Assembly (NCBI RefSeq): GCF_016597815.1
Contig: NZ_VCHA01000008.1
Location: forward strand, 17,374-81,373
Source: Marinobacter sp. DY40_1A1
GTDB taxonomy: Bacteria > Pseudomonadota > Gammaproteobacteria > Pseudomonadales > Oleiphilaceae
Length of the DNA stretch: 64,000 nt
Direction: 5' to 3'
Positions 53,049-62,643 of this stretch are shown piece by piece. The position numbers and the translations under genes are program-made. Positions within the stretch are counted from its first letter, which is position 1. Each line of letters opens with the position of its first letter. The notes below the pieces were generated by a model. That model did no database searches. It saw only the letters and a list, made by a program, of their open reading frames with translations, and was not told where the DNA came from.

Positions 53049-56000
53049 ATGAGCCAGCCTCCTACTACAGTCAACACTCAGGTGCAGCGCCCTACCCCAG
53101 GCACTCATACTCAAACGGTGCCTGCGGCCCAGCAACCACAGAGTGCAGAGCAAGGTGCCAGCAATGCCGCGGTTACTGGCCTGATGGAAGATGGCAGTTT
53201 TATGGTTGGGCTGGGGCGCGGCATCCGCATCAGTGCCGACACCATTGAGGGCGAGAACCAGCTAAGTGCTGATCTAACCACCCTGAACTTGGGTATTCCG
53301 GGATTGCACCTACAAGCATTCAGGTACAACAGCCGCCGTAACAGTGGGCAGCTGGAGGCCAAACTTTCAGTTCCTTTCATGGAATCCGGCAGAGCAACAC
53401 TGGCACTCGACAACAGCGGCCTCGCAAGCCTCAGAGGTGAAATCACCGCCGCTGCCCAGTTACCTGCGCTGAACAACCCCACACTGACACTATCCCTGGA
53501 TGAAAACCGTGAATTGTCTGCCGCTGTGGACATTTCGGGAGCAAGTCTGGTTCCGGCGCGCATGAGAAATCTCTCTGTCACTGGCAGCGGCCGGATTGAA
53601 CTGACCCAAGGAAAGCTCAACGGCAATCTTAACTTTGATCTGGAATATGAAGGCTTGGGCTCCGGCCAGGTCAATATGCGTTTTACCGAAAGCGGTCGTT
53701 TGGCCGGTGGCGGCCATGCACTAGTCACCCAGCCACTGCTAGCCGGTATTCGGGCAGAGCTTGGTATTGATGAAGCAGGTGATCTGGCCGGCAGCGTATC
53801 GCTGCCGGCATCGCGGCTGGAGCCCCCCATACCTGGCCTTTCTATTGCAGAGGGCACCGTTACTTTGGCCTACCGAAACCAGCAGCTTTCCGGCGACATC
53901 GCGGGGGTAAACCTCCGTTACCGTGAATTGGGTGATGCCACCCTGAACGGAAGGTTCAACGGCGATCATGCGGAGGGTAGTGGCGAATTTAATGTGGCTA
54001 TTCCCGGCCTTTCTCAAGCTACTGGTAGCATCGGGTTCAACAACCAGGGCAGATTTCATGGTGGGTTTCAGCTTGCTGCAAATGATTTTCCCGAGGGCCT
54101 GCCCATTGAGTCCAGCGAAATTGCCGGAAGCCTCAATGAATCCGGGGAATTAAGCTTCAGTGGCAAGGCTGTTATTACCCTGGCAAGCGTAGGCCGGGGC
54201 GAATTTTCTGCCGCCTATGAAAACGGAAGCACACGAATCTCTGCGAACGTAGAACTTACCGACCTGCCCGGGCTGGAATCCGCTACTGTTCTGATCTCTC
54301 TCAGTAATGGCCAACTGGAAGGCGAAGCTGACATAGAGGTAGACAGCGAAGCACTACCTGGTATTGGCACGCGCCTGCATATCACTTACCGCGAAGGCCT
54401 TTGGTCTGCGGAACAGCAGGTCGATTTCAGCGTGGACAATAACCGGTTGCATGGAACCGTAACTCTCGGGGTTGCTCAGGATGAAGATGGAAGCCTCAAT
54501 GTGCACGGTGGAGGCGACGTAACTGCAAAGATTGCCCCAAACCTTGAAGGTACCCTGGCCCTTACCATAAACCCGGAAGGAACCATCGATACCCGTGGTG
54601 AGATTCGCGTACCGGATCCCGTTGAACTATTTCCTGAAAAGCGGCTGGAAAAAGAGCTGTTCAGTCACAGCCAGAATATTCCCCTGTGGGCGATACTGGT
54701 TGCAGTTATCCGTATACGCGCAGGAATGAGAGCCGGCATAGGCCCTGGTGAGCTGCGCAACATAGTCGTTGCGGGTGAATACACTATCGGCGAAGAAGAG
54801 CTTCCATCCTTCTCGGTAACCGGCGAGCTTTATATCCCGGCATTTGCGGAAGCCTACTTGGGAATTGGTGCAGGCCTGGGGCTGGATGTCGTCCTGGGCT
54901 CCCTCACTGGTGGGATCGAGGGCATGGCCACTGCTGGTATTTATGGAGCCATTTCCGTAGTTCCAGAGTTGGCCTATGAGAATGGTGATTACATGATTAA
55001 CGGCACCGCCACCCTCGCCGGTGCCGCTAAATTCAAACTGGGTCTCAATGCCTGGGCGGAAATCGAGGCCCTATGGGTTACTGTATGGGAGAACGAATGG
55101 GAGCTGGCGGAATGGGTCTGGGATTTAGGGCCAACCCTGGCCTTGCAAGCCAGGCTCAGTTACAACTTCTCTAACCCCGAACCCCCGAGCCTGGAAGTGG
55201 AAACCGGCGATATACCAAATGCCGATCAATTGATTCAGGATGCCATGCCCAAGGATGGCCCGCCCTCCTCTGGCGCTCGGGACGCCATGAGAAATCGCGC
55301 AGAATGGAGTGGTCCTGCCCGGCAGCCCGGCAGCGACAGTGAGCTACCTGACCAGCTTGCAAACCAGGCCGAGGGCTCACCCAGACTCCCCGGCCGCCCC
55401 TCCGCGCGCGGTGGTGGCCGACCTAGTGAGGACCAACACCGGGAGCAGCAAGCCCTGACTCAGCGCGAGTTACAGGGACAGACCGAGCAAGCTAACCCGG
55501 AAAGTGAGCAGACAGCCAGCAGCGAGAACTCAGTTGCGGAGACAGAGACACCTCCCCAACAGCGAACCCGGCATCCCGCCTCGCCGAACCTTGCCAGCCT
55601 GGATGAGCCCCCAGTGCCTATGCCAAGAACAACCGCGCAGCAGCACGAGGATCTGCAGGCGGCCAGTAAAGTATTGAAGCTAGCGTTCCGGCAGGCGGAG
55701 GATTCAGAAGATCTTAAAACCCGCTACTTTGCAAAAATTCGCCAACGTTACCAGCTAAACCGGATCCGCTTTGTTGAAAAAGGTGATAACACGGCTGTGG
55801 AGCTGGCAATCAACCCCGAGTTGGATGTTCTGGAAACAATTGAGGCAACCGGGCTGGGCCTGGGAGGCAAGCAAACCCGGATAAGGTACGGAACAGAGTC
55901 GGTGATGGGGCACACCGTGGGCGTACTAATGGAAGCTGAGCTGGGACCGGACCACCCTTCCGGCAGTGATGCCAATGGTATCCACTCGCTTATGAACAAA

Positions 56001-56789
56001 CTTACCACAACCCCCACGAATCTGGCTGGCGATCGACGCTACATACGCGGACATCTCCTGAATGGGCAGCTCGGAGGCGAAGGCTCAGACATGAACCTGT
56101 TTCCGATCACCCACCAGGCCAATATGGCGCACCGTGATCAGATTGAAAACAAAGTAAAAGACTGGGTCAATATAAAGCGCTACTGGGTAAATTACCGAGT
56201 GAGCCTGGAAACTCTTGGCGATCCTGTTCTTAGCCACCCGCAAGAGAACAAAACACTCAATTTTATCAACTGCCACATGATCTGCGAAGCAGCAATTATT
56301 ACCCTGGACAACAAACAGGTTAATAAGGTCGAAACCACGATAATTTCCAGGTACACACTGCCGGCTGAAAGCGACCGGGAAAATCCGAACTCCATGGCCA
56401 ATGTCGAAGCAAATACGGATTATTTCGAGGCATCTCCTTCAGACAGAAATGTTGCCGACCGCAGGAATGTAATCCAGGCAAGACAAATTGACGGTGACGC
56501 TACTATTAATGAACAAACCGGCAGCCGCACCTATAGGCGCAATGCGCTAATCAGCTCGGCTATTGCCGGTGCCCGTGCACGGGGCTCCAGTAAGGATAAG
56601 GTCAAGGAGGCTGCGATGGTGAGTGGCATTGGAGATGAAAGGGCAAGAGTTTTGTTAAAGATTTATTGGGAACCCGGCCCTGATGTTCTCACCGGGCTTA
56701 CCACGGCGGAAAAAAGTGCACTCACCACCATAGACAGACTTGCTGGAAATATTATTGAAAGAATTAAAGCCCTGGGCAACGAATCCTGA
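53049..56789 (+). CDS. Putative injection-system cargo with C-terminal nuclease-like domain
   Basis: 1246 aa; no signal peptide. Parts: disordered N-terminus (1-50); about 500 residues of beta repeats of roughly 40-45 aa (LDNSGLASLRGEI, LDENRELSAAVDISG, FTESGRLAGGGHAL); a hydrophobic zone near 550-720 (AYLGIGAGLGLDVVLGSLTG, WAEIEALWVTVWENEWELAE); a Pro/Gln/Ser linker (about 725-880); and a C-terminal domain with YIRGHLLNGQLGG and MNLFPITHQANMAHRDQIEN. These fit the beta-beta-alpha-metal DNA/RNA non-specific endonuclease fold, with His1002, Asn1025 and Glu1033 in the Serratia-nuclease-like order (N-to-E spacing 8). I infer a toxin carried in the tube. The last 140 residues are helical with no clear family. 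Confidence 0.8.
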   Translation: MSQPPTTVNTQVQRPTPGTHTQTVPAAQQPQSAEQGASNAAVTGLMEDGSFMVGLGRGIRISADTIEGENQLSADLTTLNLGIPGLHLQAFRYNSRRNSGQLEAKLSVPFMESGRATLALDNSGLASLRGEITAAAQLPALNNPTLTLSLDENRELSAAVDISGASLVPARMRNLSVTGSGRIELTQGKLNGNLNFDLEYEGLGSGQVNMRFTESGRLAGGGHALVTQPLLAGIRAELGIDEAGDLAGSVSLPASRLEPPIPGLSIAEGTVTLAYRNQQLSGDIAGVNLRYRELGDATLNGRFNGDHAEGSGEFNVAIPGLSQATGSIGFNNQGRFHGGFQLAANDFPEGLPIESSEIAGSLNESGELSFSGKAVITLASVGRGEFSAAYENGSTRISANVELTDLPGLESATVLISLSNGQLEGEADIEVDSEALPGIGTRLHITYREGLWSAEQQVDFSVDNNRLHGTVTLGVAQDEDGSLNVHGGGDVTAKIAPNLEGTLALTINPEGTIDTRGEIRVPDPVELFPEKRLEKELFSHSQNIPLWAILVAVIRIRAGMRAGIGPGELRNIVVAGEYTIGEEELPSFSVTGELYIPAFAEAYLGIGAGLGLDVVLGSLTGGIEGMATAGIYGAISVVPELAYENGDYMINGTATLAGAAKFKLGLNAWAEIEALWVTVWENEWELAEWVWDLGPTLALQARLSYNFSNPEPPSLEVETGDIPNADQLIQDAMPKDGPPSSGARDAMRNRAEWSGPARQPGSDSELPDQLANQAEGSPRLPGRPSARGGGRPSEDQHREQQALTQRELQGQTEQANPESEQTASSENSVAETETPPQQRTRHPASPNLASLDEPPVPMPRTTAQQHEDLQAASKVLKLAFRQAEDSEDLKTRYFAKIRQRYQLNRIRFVEKGDNTAVELAINPELDVLETIEATGLGLGGKQTRIRYGTESVMGHTVGVLMEAELGPDHPSGSDANGIHSLMNKLTTTPTNLAGDRRYIRGHLLNGQLGGEGSDMNLFPITHQANMAHRDQIENKVKDWVNIKRYWVNYRVSLETLGDPVLSHPQENKTLNFINCHMICEAAIITLDNKQVNKVETTIISRYTLPAESDRENPNSMANVEANTDYFEASPSDRNVADRRNVIQARQIDGDATINEQTGSRTYRRNALISSAIAGARARGSSKDKVKEAAMVSGIGDERARVLLKIYWEPGPDVLTGLTTAEKSALTTIDRLAGNIIERIKALGNES

Positions 56790-57099
56790 TAAGCCTGCCT
56801 ACCCGGCAAACAGTTTACGTACTGCCAAGACATGCTATATTCAAAGATGCAATGCTGCGGTGCGCGACGACTGGAGGGCAGCAACACGCTGATCCCGTTC
56901 CCTTAGTCGGTCGGTGAAGAGGCAAACCAAGCGATCCCGGGCAGAAGGTTACGCAAACTCAGGGTCTATTCGGGCGTCATGCGCTAATCAGTCACTAAGA
57001 CTGGGCAATTGACTCTCTCGGAAAAGCTCTATAGAGAATGCTGGCTCGAAGCTCACATGGGTTCTGCGCCTCACAGGTAAATTCATCGGCTGACAACGG
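56790..57099. other. 310-bp gap between the cargo gene and the diguanylate cyclase
   Basis: The two flanking genes converge, so no promoter is needed here. I see no immunity-type gene, tRNA, riboswitch or clear hairpin. The longest open stretches are under 40 codons. This is notable because toxin genes often have an immunity gene downstream. Confidence 0.5.
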
Positions 57100-58860
57100 T
57101 TAACACTGTCGACGACTCAAGCGGTTGGCCGGTGGATGATCCACCGGCCTGCTATCGTCCCCTCTCAGGCTTACTGCCAATGCCACAGTCAGCCCCTTGC
57201 GTTTGGCCTCAAACATAGCTGCGTCGCTGGCTTCCATCAGGGATTTTTGGGTTTGTCCATGCTCTGGGTACAGGGCTATTCCGATACTTACACCAACGCT
57301 GATGATGTGTCCGTGCACATCCAGAGGCTCAGTGATGGCTTTAGCAATACGCTCAGCCACTGCGCAATACTCGCTCTCTTGTTCCAGGCCAACAACAATC
57401 CCGAAGAACTCATCGCCACCGATGCGTGCAATGGTATCCATAGAGCGCACGATGCTCGATATTTTCTGGGCAATCACCTGAAGAACTATGTCACCCACTG
57501 CATGACCATAACGATCATTGATCGGTTTGAACCTGTCCAGATCAAGGTACATGCAGGCAAACGTCGTTCCTTGGCGAATGGAGGTATTCAAAGCAACCTT
57601 AAATCGGTCGCTCAGGAGAAGCCGGTTAGGCAATTTGGTAAGTGAATCATTGCCTGCATAAAACCGTAGCGTTTCGTCTTTTATGCTGCGTTCGGAAAAA
57701 TCGCTCAAAATTAGTGTAAAATGAGCGGCTGCATTTTCCGTTTTATTCACTTTCGTTATCGCAGCCCACGTAGCCTGAATGCCACCTTCTGCGTCCCGCA
57801 GCCATAACTCTCCGCGCCAGTTTCCATCCGCTTCCAATGCTGGCCAGATAGTCGACGCAAACAAATCTTCGGAACGGCTATCCAGGGAAATCTCATCAAG
57901 ACGCCGGCCAACCCAAGCGGCCCTGTTATTCCGAATAATGCGCAAGAATGATTCGTTTACGTCTTTAATCACGCCATTGGCATCGGCAATAACAATTGCC
58001 TCGCCACTGAATCGATAGACCGTAGACCATCGCCTTAACTGATTCTCCCGCTCTATTTGCTCAGTAACGTCGTTGAATGAAACAACCACCTTGGCCCGCC
58101 CAGGCTCTTCACAACCTTCAGAGTGGACTGATCGTGAATTGATGGAAATCCAGCGGTATGAGTTCCATTGGGAATTATGAACACCCATCAACACTTTGCT
58201 GCATGCCTCTCCCGAACGCAGAGTAATCGACGCAGGATGCGCCTCTGGAGGAAATGGAGTCCCGTCGGGGTGTATTGATTGCCAGTGCGGATCTCTAGGC
58301 GCCCTGCCCGCTAGCTCATCTGTGCTCATGCCAAGGATGTCGGCTGCCCGTGGGTTGTGCGCGATGATTCGGCCTGCTTCGTCATGGACAACAACCCCTT
58401 CTTCCAGGCTATCCATAGCAACCCGATATAGGGCCTCACTCTTGGCCAGTTCGTGCTCAAGACTGACCTGCTCTGTGACGTCTCTGGATATCGTCTGAAG
58501 CTCCAGAACTTCACCTTTGTCATTCTCGATTGGCTGGGTTAGCGTTTCGAACCAGATGTACTTTCCCGAAGCGTGGCGGATGCGATAACGGATCCGGATA
58601 TTTCCTTCCCCGGTTACCGCGGGCTGATGGGTTTTACTTCGGATAAGTGTCTTGTCGTCCGGGTGGAACAGGTCATAAGGGTTTGTTCCGACAAGCTCCT
58701 CTGGGTCGTAGCCGAGAATCCTTTTTACGGATGGGCTGACCCATACATAAAGCCCATCCAATGAATGGAGCGCCACGAAATCACTCATGTTCTGAGCTAC
58801 ACGCTCGTAGACACTGTCGGTTAGGAGCATTGGTAAGTGCGGCCGAAGTTGTTGACTCAA
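57100..58860 (-). CDS. Triple-PAS diguanylate cyclase
   Basis: 586 aa, no membrane segments. Three PAS domains: residues about 15-140 (WVSPSVKRILGYDPEELVGT with an RIRYRIRHASGKYIWFE PAC part), 140-270 (GRIIAHNPRAADILGMSTDE) and 280-405 (GVIKDVNESFLRIIRNN). The GGDEF domain follows (DSLTKLPNRLLLSDRFK at the start; GGDEF at residues 481-485). The inhibitory I-site RSMD is at 472-475, five residues before GGDEF, so c-di-GMP product inhibition is expected. No EAL domain. Apparent start TTG at 58860; ATG at 58830 is an alternative. The gene stands just after the injection-system operon on the opposite strand. Confidence 0.92.
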   Translation of the reverse strand: MSQQLRPHLPMLLTDSVYERVAQNMSDFVALHSLDGLYVWVSPSVKRILGYDPEELVGTNPYDLFHPDDKTLIRSKTHQPAVTGEGNIRIRYRIRHASGKYIWFETLTQPIENDKGEVLELQTISRDVTEQVSLEHELAKSEALYRVAMDSLEEGVVVHDEAGRIIAHNPRAADILGMSTDELAGRAPRDPHWQSIHPDGTPFPPEAHPASITLRSGEACSKVLMGVHNSQWNSYRWISINSRSVHSEGCEEPGRAKVVVSFNDVTEQIERENQLRRWSTVYRFSGEAIVIADANGVIKDVNESFLRIIRNNRAAWVGRRLDEISLDSRSEDLFASTIWPALEADGNWRGELWLRDAEGGIQATWAAITKVNKTENAAAHFTLILSDFSERSIKDETLRFYAGNDSLTKLPNRLLLSDRFKVALNTSIRQGTTFACMYLDLDRFKPINDRYGHAVGDIVLQVIAQKISSIVRSMDTIARIGGDEFFGIVVGLEQESEYCAVAERIAKAITEPLDVHGHIISVGVSIGIALYPEHGQTQKSLMEASDAAMFEAKRKGLTVALAVSLRGDDSRPVDHPPANRLSRRQC

Positions 58861-59078
58861 CGTTTCAATCTTTCGTGGGAATTTACCCTACTACAGGAGG
58901 GAATACTAATGACTGACGTTAGCCGCTCATGTTGCCATTTGTTCCTGGTGTCTCCAAGGTGCACTTGTTCATGACTTTTCTTGCGAATGGGTGGGGCTAT
59001 ACTAAATTAATAGTAAGTACATTCACTTGTTGGTCAGGCCGTGCTGCCACTCCACGGAACGTTCAGAGGCCTGAATTT

Positions 59079-59912
59079 ATGACAATTAAAAAACTGCTGC
59101 CAATCACCTTTGCATTCGTTGCAATCGGCACTGCCCTTGCTTCAACACCGGCATACTCGGCCACACTTGATGCCAGAACCACCCCTCCTGACCGTGGAAT
59201 GCTTCAACTCGGTGCATTGTTCGTTTTTGATTCGGACACAACCTTTTCTGCTAGCGGCTCCAACTTGGGGCTTGGCACGACGATCGACTTTGAGGAAGAC
59301 CTGGATGGCGACTCCGCAATAACCACCCCAACCCTGGAGTTTTATTACCGGTTCACAGACCACCACAGAATCGAGTTGGGAGCGTTCCAGTTGGAGCGCA
59401 AAGGCAGCCAGGTATTGAACAGAAGCTTCACGTTCAAGGATCGAACATTTTCGACGAGCAACCAGGTGGACAGTCGAATTCAAAACAACATTTACAAGCT
59501 GGCGTATGGATATAGTTTCTACCACTTGGACAAAGTTGAGCTGGCAATATCTGCAGGGCTCACCGTGTTGGACTATGAGGTCGAACTGGTATCCGCTGTC
59601 GGGGGAATCACAGAAGCTGCATCGACGACGGCCCCCATGCCCGTCTTCGGGTTTAGAATGGACTATTCGGTTACACCACGCCTGACCGCCAGATTCCGTA
59701 CTGACAGTTTCTACTTCGACTTTGAAGACAAGGTTCGTGGTTCACTACTCGATATCCAGGTAGGCTTGGAATATCGCGCACTTGATAGCTTTGCACTTGG
59801 TGCTTCGCTATCGCGTCTTGCTATCGCTGTTGATGTGAACGACACAAAGTTCAAAGGCCGGGTAGATGATCTTTATCGCGGTGCCCGGTTATACGGCGCA
59901 TTCTTCTTCTAA
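59079..59912 (+). CDS. Outer-membrane beta-barrel protein
   Basis: 277 aa from the ATG at 59079, with AGAGG 9 bp upstream; the frame opens 150 bp earlier without support. A signal peptide ends at TPAYSA-TLD. Alternating amphipathic strands (IELGAFQLERKGSQVL, YKLAYGYSFYHLDKVELAIS, PRLTARFRTDSFYFDFEDK) and a final YGAFFF strand with terminal Phe point to an outer-membrane barrel of about 10-12 strands. The middle loosely resembles OmpW-like proteins. I cannot name the ligand. The lipoprotein gene follows after 17 bp. Confidence 0.72.
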   Translation: MTIKKLLPITFAFVAIGTALASTPAYSATLDARTTPPDRGMLQLGALFVFDSDTTFSASGSNLGLGTTIDFEEDLDGDSAITTPTLEFYYRFTDHHRIELGAFQLERKGSQVLNRSFTFKDRTFSTSNQVDSRIQNNIYKLAYGYSFYHLDKVELAISAGLTVLDYEVELVSAVGGITEAASTTAPMPVFGFRMDYSVTPRLTARFRTDSFYFDFEDKVRGSLLDIQVGLEYRALDSFALGASLSRLAIAVDVNDTKFKGRVDDLYRGARLYGAFFF

Positions 59913-59929
59913 AACCAGAGAGACCAACA

Positions 59930-60475
59930 ATGCACAAGCGTCTTGCACTCTTCAGGGCCCTGCTCGTCTGTAGCGTCGGCACACTTTCACTAACAGGTTG
60001 TGCGGTGGGCGGCTCACCCAAGCTTGGTGTTGATGATGCCTGTGCCAGCCTTAAGGCCATAGCGGCGGATTACGAGAACGGATTCGACAAGTTTAAAGGC
60101 TCCGGATCCAACTACCGTTCTTTCAAGCTATACAGTGCCAAGGTGGAGCTGGTTAAAGGGCATTGCGAAATTTGGGAGTGGGCGGGTGGTGAATTAGCCT
60201 ACTCCTGCTCGGCAACCACGCCACAAAGTGAAGTGGCCGAACAGCGTTATTCTGCAACAAAGAACTTCGTTCAGGCATGTGTGGGTAACAGCTGGAAACA
60301 AAAAGAAGTAGAGCGGGAGCAAGACGGAAGTCCCCTGGGGCCCGCGACCATCTTTACCTCACCTTCTGTACCGGGGCTTATTATATCTGTACAGAACAAC
60401 GTACCCCCCAAAGCCCACCGACAGCTTCAGAGCAACGTTCTTTACATTGGAAGTAAGGGAAAGCACCCAATGTAG
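59930..60475 (+). CDS. Putative lipoprotein of unknown function
   Basis: 181 aa. Lipobox LTGC (residues about 21-24) after a hydrophobic n-region, so the mature protein should carry lipid on Cys24. The rest shows five more Cys (CASLKAIAAD, GHCEIWEW, YSCSATTPQ, VQACVGNSW) that may form disulfides. It is 17 bp after the barrel gene and likely in the same transcript, ending at a terminator. No family is recognised. Confidence 0.75.
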   Translation: MHKRLALFRALLVCSVGTLSLTGCAVGGSPKLGVDDACASLKAIAADYENGFDKFKGSGSNYRSFKLYSAKVELVKGHCEIWEWAGGELAYSCSATTPQSEVAEQRYSATKNFVQACVGNSWKQKEVEREQDGSPLGPATIFTSPSVPGLIISVQNNVPPKAHRQLQSNVLYIGSKGKHPM

Positions 60476-60494
60476 AGCGCTTTCGAGTAACTGC

Positions 60495-60520
60495 AAAGCC
60501 GCCTGATAAAAGGCGGTTTT
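60495..60520 (+). terminator. Rho-independent terminator after the lipoprotein gene
   Basis: AAAGCCGCC / GGCGGTTTT stem with an 8-nt loop and a run of four T residues, 20 bp after the lipoprotein stop. One G-T wobble near the base. Confidence 0.75.
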
Positions 60521-60549
60521 GCGTTGCTACGGGAGGCTACTGACTAACT

Positions 60550-60825
60550 TTAGCGTGCCATCGGCTTTGGCGTGATTTCCACATAAACTGTCATAATTCT
60601 ATTTTCAACAAGATCGTCGATGCGGCTTGTGAGAGACGAAAGCTCCACCTCAACTGCCGTTTCTTCTGATTGACCAAACTTGCAATCGAAACCCCAGTAT
60701 TTCACGCCTTCTGGCAGGGGCTTTTTACGTTCATTCTTCAAAAACTTTTTGATGTCGTGCTTGATAGAATCGACAAGGCGCGGCACTTTAATTTTAGGAT
60801 GGTCTAGCTTAAAGGTCTTTTTCAT
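60550..60825 (-). CDS. DUF6172 family small protein
   Basis: 91 aa from the ATG at 60825, with AGGA 6 bp upstream; the frame opens 27 bp earlier. MKKTFKLDHPKIKVPRLVDS, then HDIKKFLKNERKKPLPEGVK and YWGFDCKFGQSEETA, match the short basic family annotated DUF6172. Function is unknown. It lies downstream of the SelO gene on the same strand with a 105-bp gap. Confidence 0.8.
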   Translation of the reverse strand: MKKTFKLDHPKIKVPRLVDSIKHDIKKFLKNERKKPLPEGVKYWGFDCKFGQSEETAVEVELSSLTSRIDDLVENRIMTVYVEITPKPMAR

Positions 60826-60930
60826 TGGAATCCTGCTGGAATGGGCAGCCACTGCGAATGCTGGCTTGGTTCAATGGCGCGCAGTGTAAAGGCTATGGTG
60901 AGTTTCTACCAACAATAGCAGATCCGGATA

Positions 60931-62640
60931 TTAAGATGAGCAGCTGTAATGGGAAGCGCCGCCAATGCCGAAGAGTTCCAGAGGTTTCAACCGGTAGTAC
61001 TTATCTTCAACGTATTGCGTTTGCTCGGCGTATGGCTGCGTCATCACCTCCTGCAGTTCTCGGAGCAGCCTGTAATCTCCCTTTGCCGCCTGCTGGTACG
61101 CCGGCACCAGATGCCACTCCCGCAGGCTGTATTTCGGGTTAACACGCTTCATCTCGCGGGAAATCTCTTCTCCAGAGCGCACAGAGGCTGTGCTTTTCGA
61201 AGTGTTGCTACCCAGCAGCGCTTGCCACTGGCCAAGCCACGCAGCCCAACGTTGGTCCAGGCTTTCTGATTCCGCCTGGTAAGCCGGGCTTTTATAAAAA
61301 CTCTTTTGCAGCGGGCCTATATCATTCGGCAGCTCTGAAAGCTCACGGAAAAATAGCGTGTAATCCACTGGTGTTTGCGCCATCAGTACAGCCAAGCCGC
61401 GAAACAACTCCGGGTTAAATTTATCCAGCCCAAGCTTGGCTGCCCACATCTTTTCCATCTCGGTCTGCATAACTCCGGCAAAGCCCTCTCTGATTTCGTC
61501 GAGTTGTTGCAGGCATTGCGGGTGCGCAGCCAACAATGGGCGCAAGGCCACGCAAAACATGTGGAAATTAGCCTCGGCGGCCATTGGCTGGTTCAAAAAT
61601 GAGTAGTGCTCTCCCCCGCCCGTCCAGGGCTGAAAACGTGGATTGAAAGCATCGCAGAAGCCGAAGGGGCCGTAGTCCAGAGTATAGCCGCCGGCAGCAC
61701 AGTTATCGCTATTGAAGTTGCCCTGGCAGAAGCCGACCCGAATCCAATTCGCCACCAATGACGTGAGCCGACTGCGAAATTCCTGTGCCAGCGCCACAAC
61801 CTTATCAGGCGTTGTCAGGGTATGCTCAATTACTGCATGGTATTCACGTGCAATCAGGTGCAACACAATCTGCTCGAGTTCTTCCAGGGCTTTCGGGTGT
61901 TCATTTTTTCGGGCTCGACGCCCGAACAACTCGAGTTGGCCGACACGAATAAATGATGGTGCCACCCGGGTTGTGATCGCCACTGGGTCTGATACCAACA
62001 TATCCGGATCCCGTGCCCGTGAGCCTTCAGAATACCAAGGCCGCCTGACTTTCTCCGTTTTCGACACGTACAAGCTTAATGATCGTGACGTGGGAACGCC
62101 GAGCGCATGCATATGCTCCTGTGCGAGAAATTCCCGAACACTGGAACGTAAAACGGCCCGGCCATCGCCGCCACGACAGTAGGGTGTGCGGCCACCGCCT
62201 TTTAACTGCATTTCCCAGCGTTGACCGCTGATCACCGCCTCCAAAACCGAGATGGCACGGCCGTCGCCGTATCCGTTACCGGTCTGAAACGGGCACTGTT
62301 GAACATACTCGGTGCCATATATAGACAAGGCGTAGCCGCAAGCCCACCCCGTTTTGTGCATGGGCGCTGGAACAAACGACAGGTCGCCTGAAAACACACG
62401 CATAAAGTCAGCAGACTGCGCCAGTTCGTCGGCAAGACCTAGCTCGCGAAACAGAGTGAAACTGTGGGCCACGTATTCGGGACTTTCTATGGGCGTCGGA
62501 GCAACCGGAACATAGTGGCCACTGAAGACTTGTCTTGGCTCGTGATCCTGCCCGTCCGGGTTCGCCTCCGGGTCGCAGTTCATCGTGTCCATCAGCGAAA
62601 AATCAGCGAGTTTTGCCAGTTCATTGAGGGTTGTGAGCAT
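60931..62640 (-). CDS. selO: Protein adenylyltransferase SelO (YdiU family)
   Basis: 569 aa. SelO is a pseudokinase-fold enzyme that transfers AMP to Ser/Thr/Tyr of target proteins under oxidative stress. Visible family blocks: [24 protein letters not shown] N-terminal part, [20 protein letters not shown] (nucleotide loop), [20 protein letters not shown], and the metal-binding [20 protein letters not shown]. The last three residues are Cys-Ser-Ser; in eukaryotic SELENOO the same place is Sec-Ser-Ser, so this is the Cys version. Full length. The YkgJ gene ends 3 bp upstream, so the two are probably co-transcribed. Confidence 0.93.
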   Translation of the reverse strand: MLTTLNELAKLADFSLMDTMNCDPEANPDGQDHEPRQVFSGHYVPVAPTPIESPEYVAHSFTLFRELGLADELAQSADFMRVFSGDLSFVPAPMHKTGWACGYALSIYGTEYVQQCPFQTGNGYGDGRAISVLEAVISGQRWEMQLKGGGRTPYCRGGDGRAVLRSSVREFLAQEHMHALGVPTSRSLSLYVSKTEKVRRPWYSEGSRARDPDMLVSDPVAITTRVAPSFIRVGQLELFGRRARKNEHPKALEELEQIVLHLIAREYHAVIEHTLTTPDKVVALAQEFRSRLTSLVANWIRVGFCQGNFNSDNCAAGGYTLDYGPFGFCDAFNPRFQPWTGGGEHYSFLNQPMAAEANFHMFCVALRPLLAAHPQCLQQLDEIREGFAGVMQTEMEKMWAAKLGLDKFNPELFRGLAVLMAQTPVDYTLFFRELSELPNDIGPLQKSFYKSPAYQAESESLDQRWAAWLGQWQALLGSNTSKSTASVRSGEEISREMKRVNPKYSLREWHLVPAYQQAAKGDYRLLRELQEVMTQPYAEQTQYVEDKYYRLKPLELFGIGGASHYSCSS

Positions 62641-62643
62641 AGC

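Noticed and set aside
53111..53857. 248-aa minus-strand frame opposite the cargo gene
   Set aside because: Ser/Pro/Arg-rich translation typical of an antisense shadow of a repeat gene.
27763..56789. Reading the contractile operon as a prophage tail or pyocin-type tailocin
   Set aside because: There are no capsid, portal, terminase, integrase, holin or phage regulator genes. The AAA+ ATPase, DUF4255-type cap, duplicated tube and sheath genes and Afp7-like protein fit eCIS instead.
27763..56789. Reading the same operon as a type VI secretion system
   Set aside because: TssJ, TssL, TssM, TssK and ClpV homologues are absent, and the ATPase is the Afp15 type rather than ClpV.
56860..56960. Possible c-di-GMP riboswitch (GCAAACC) next to the diguanylate cyclase
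   Set aside because: The GEMM core beyond GCAAACC is missing, and the region lies between convergent genes where no leader RNA is expected.
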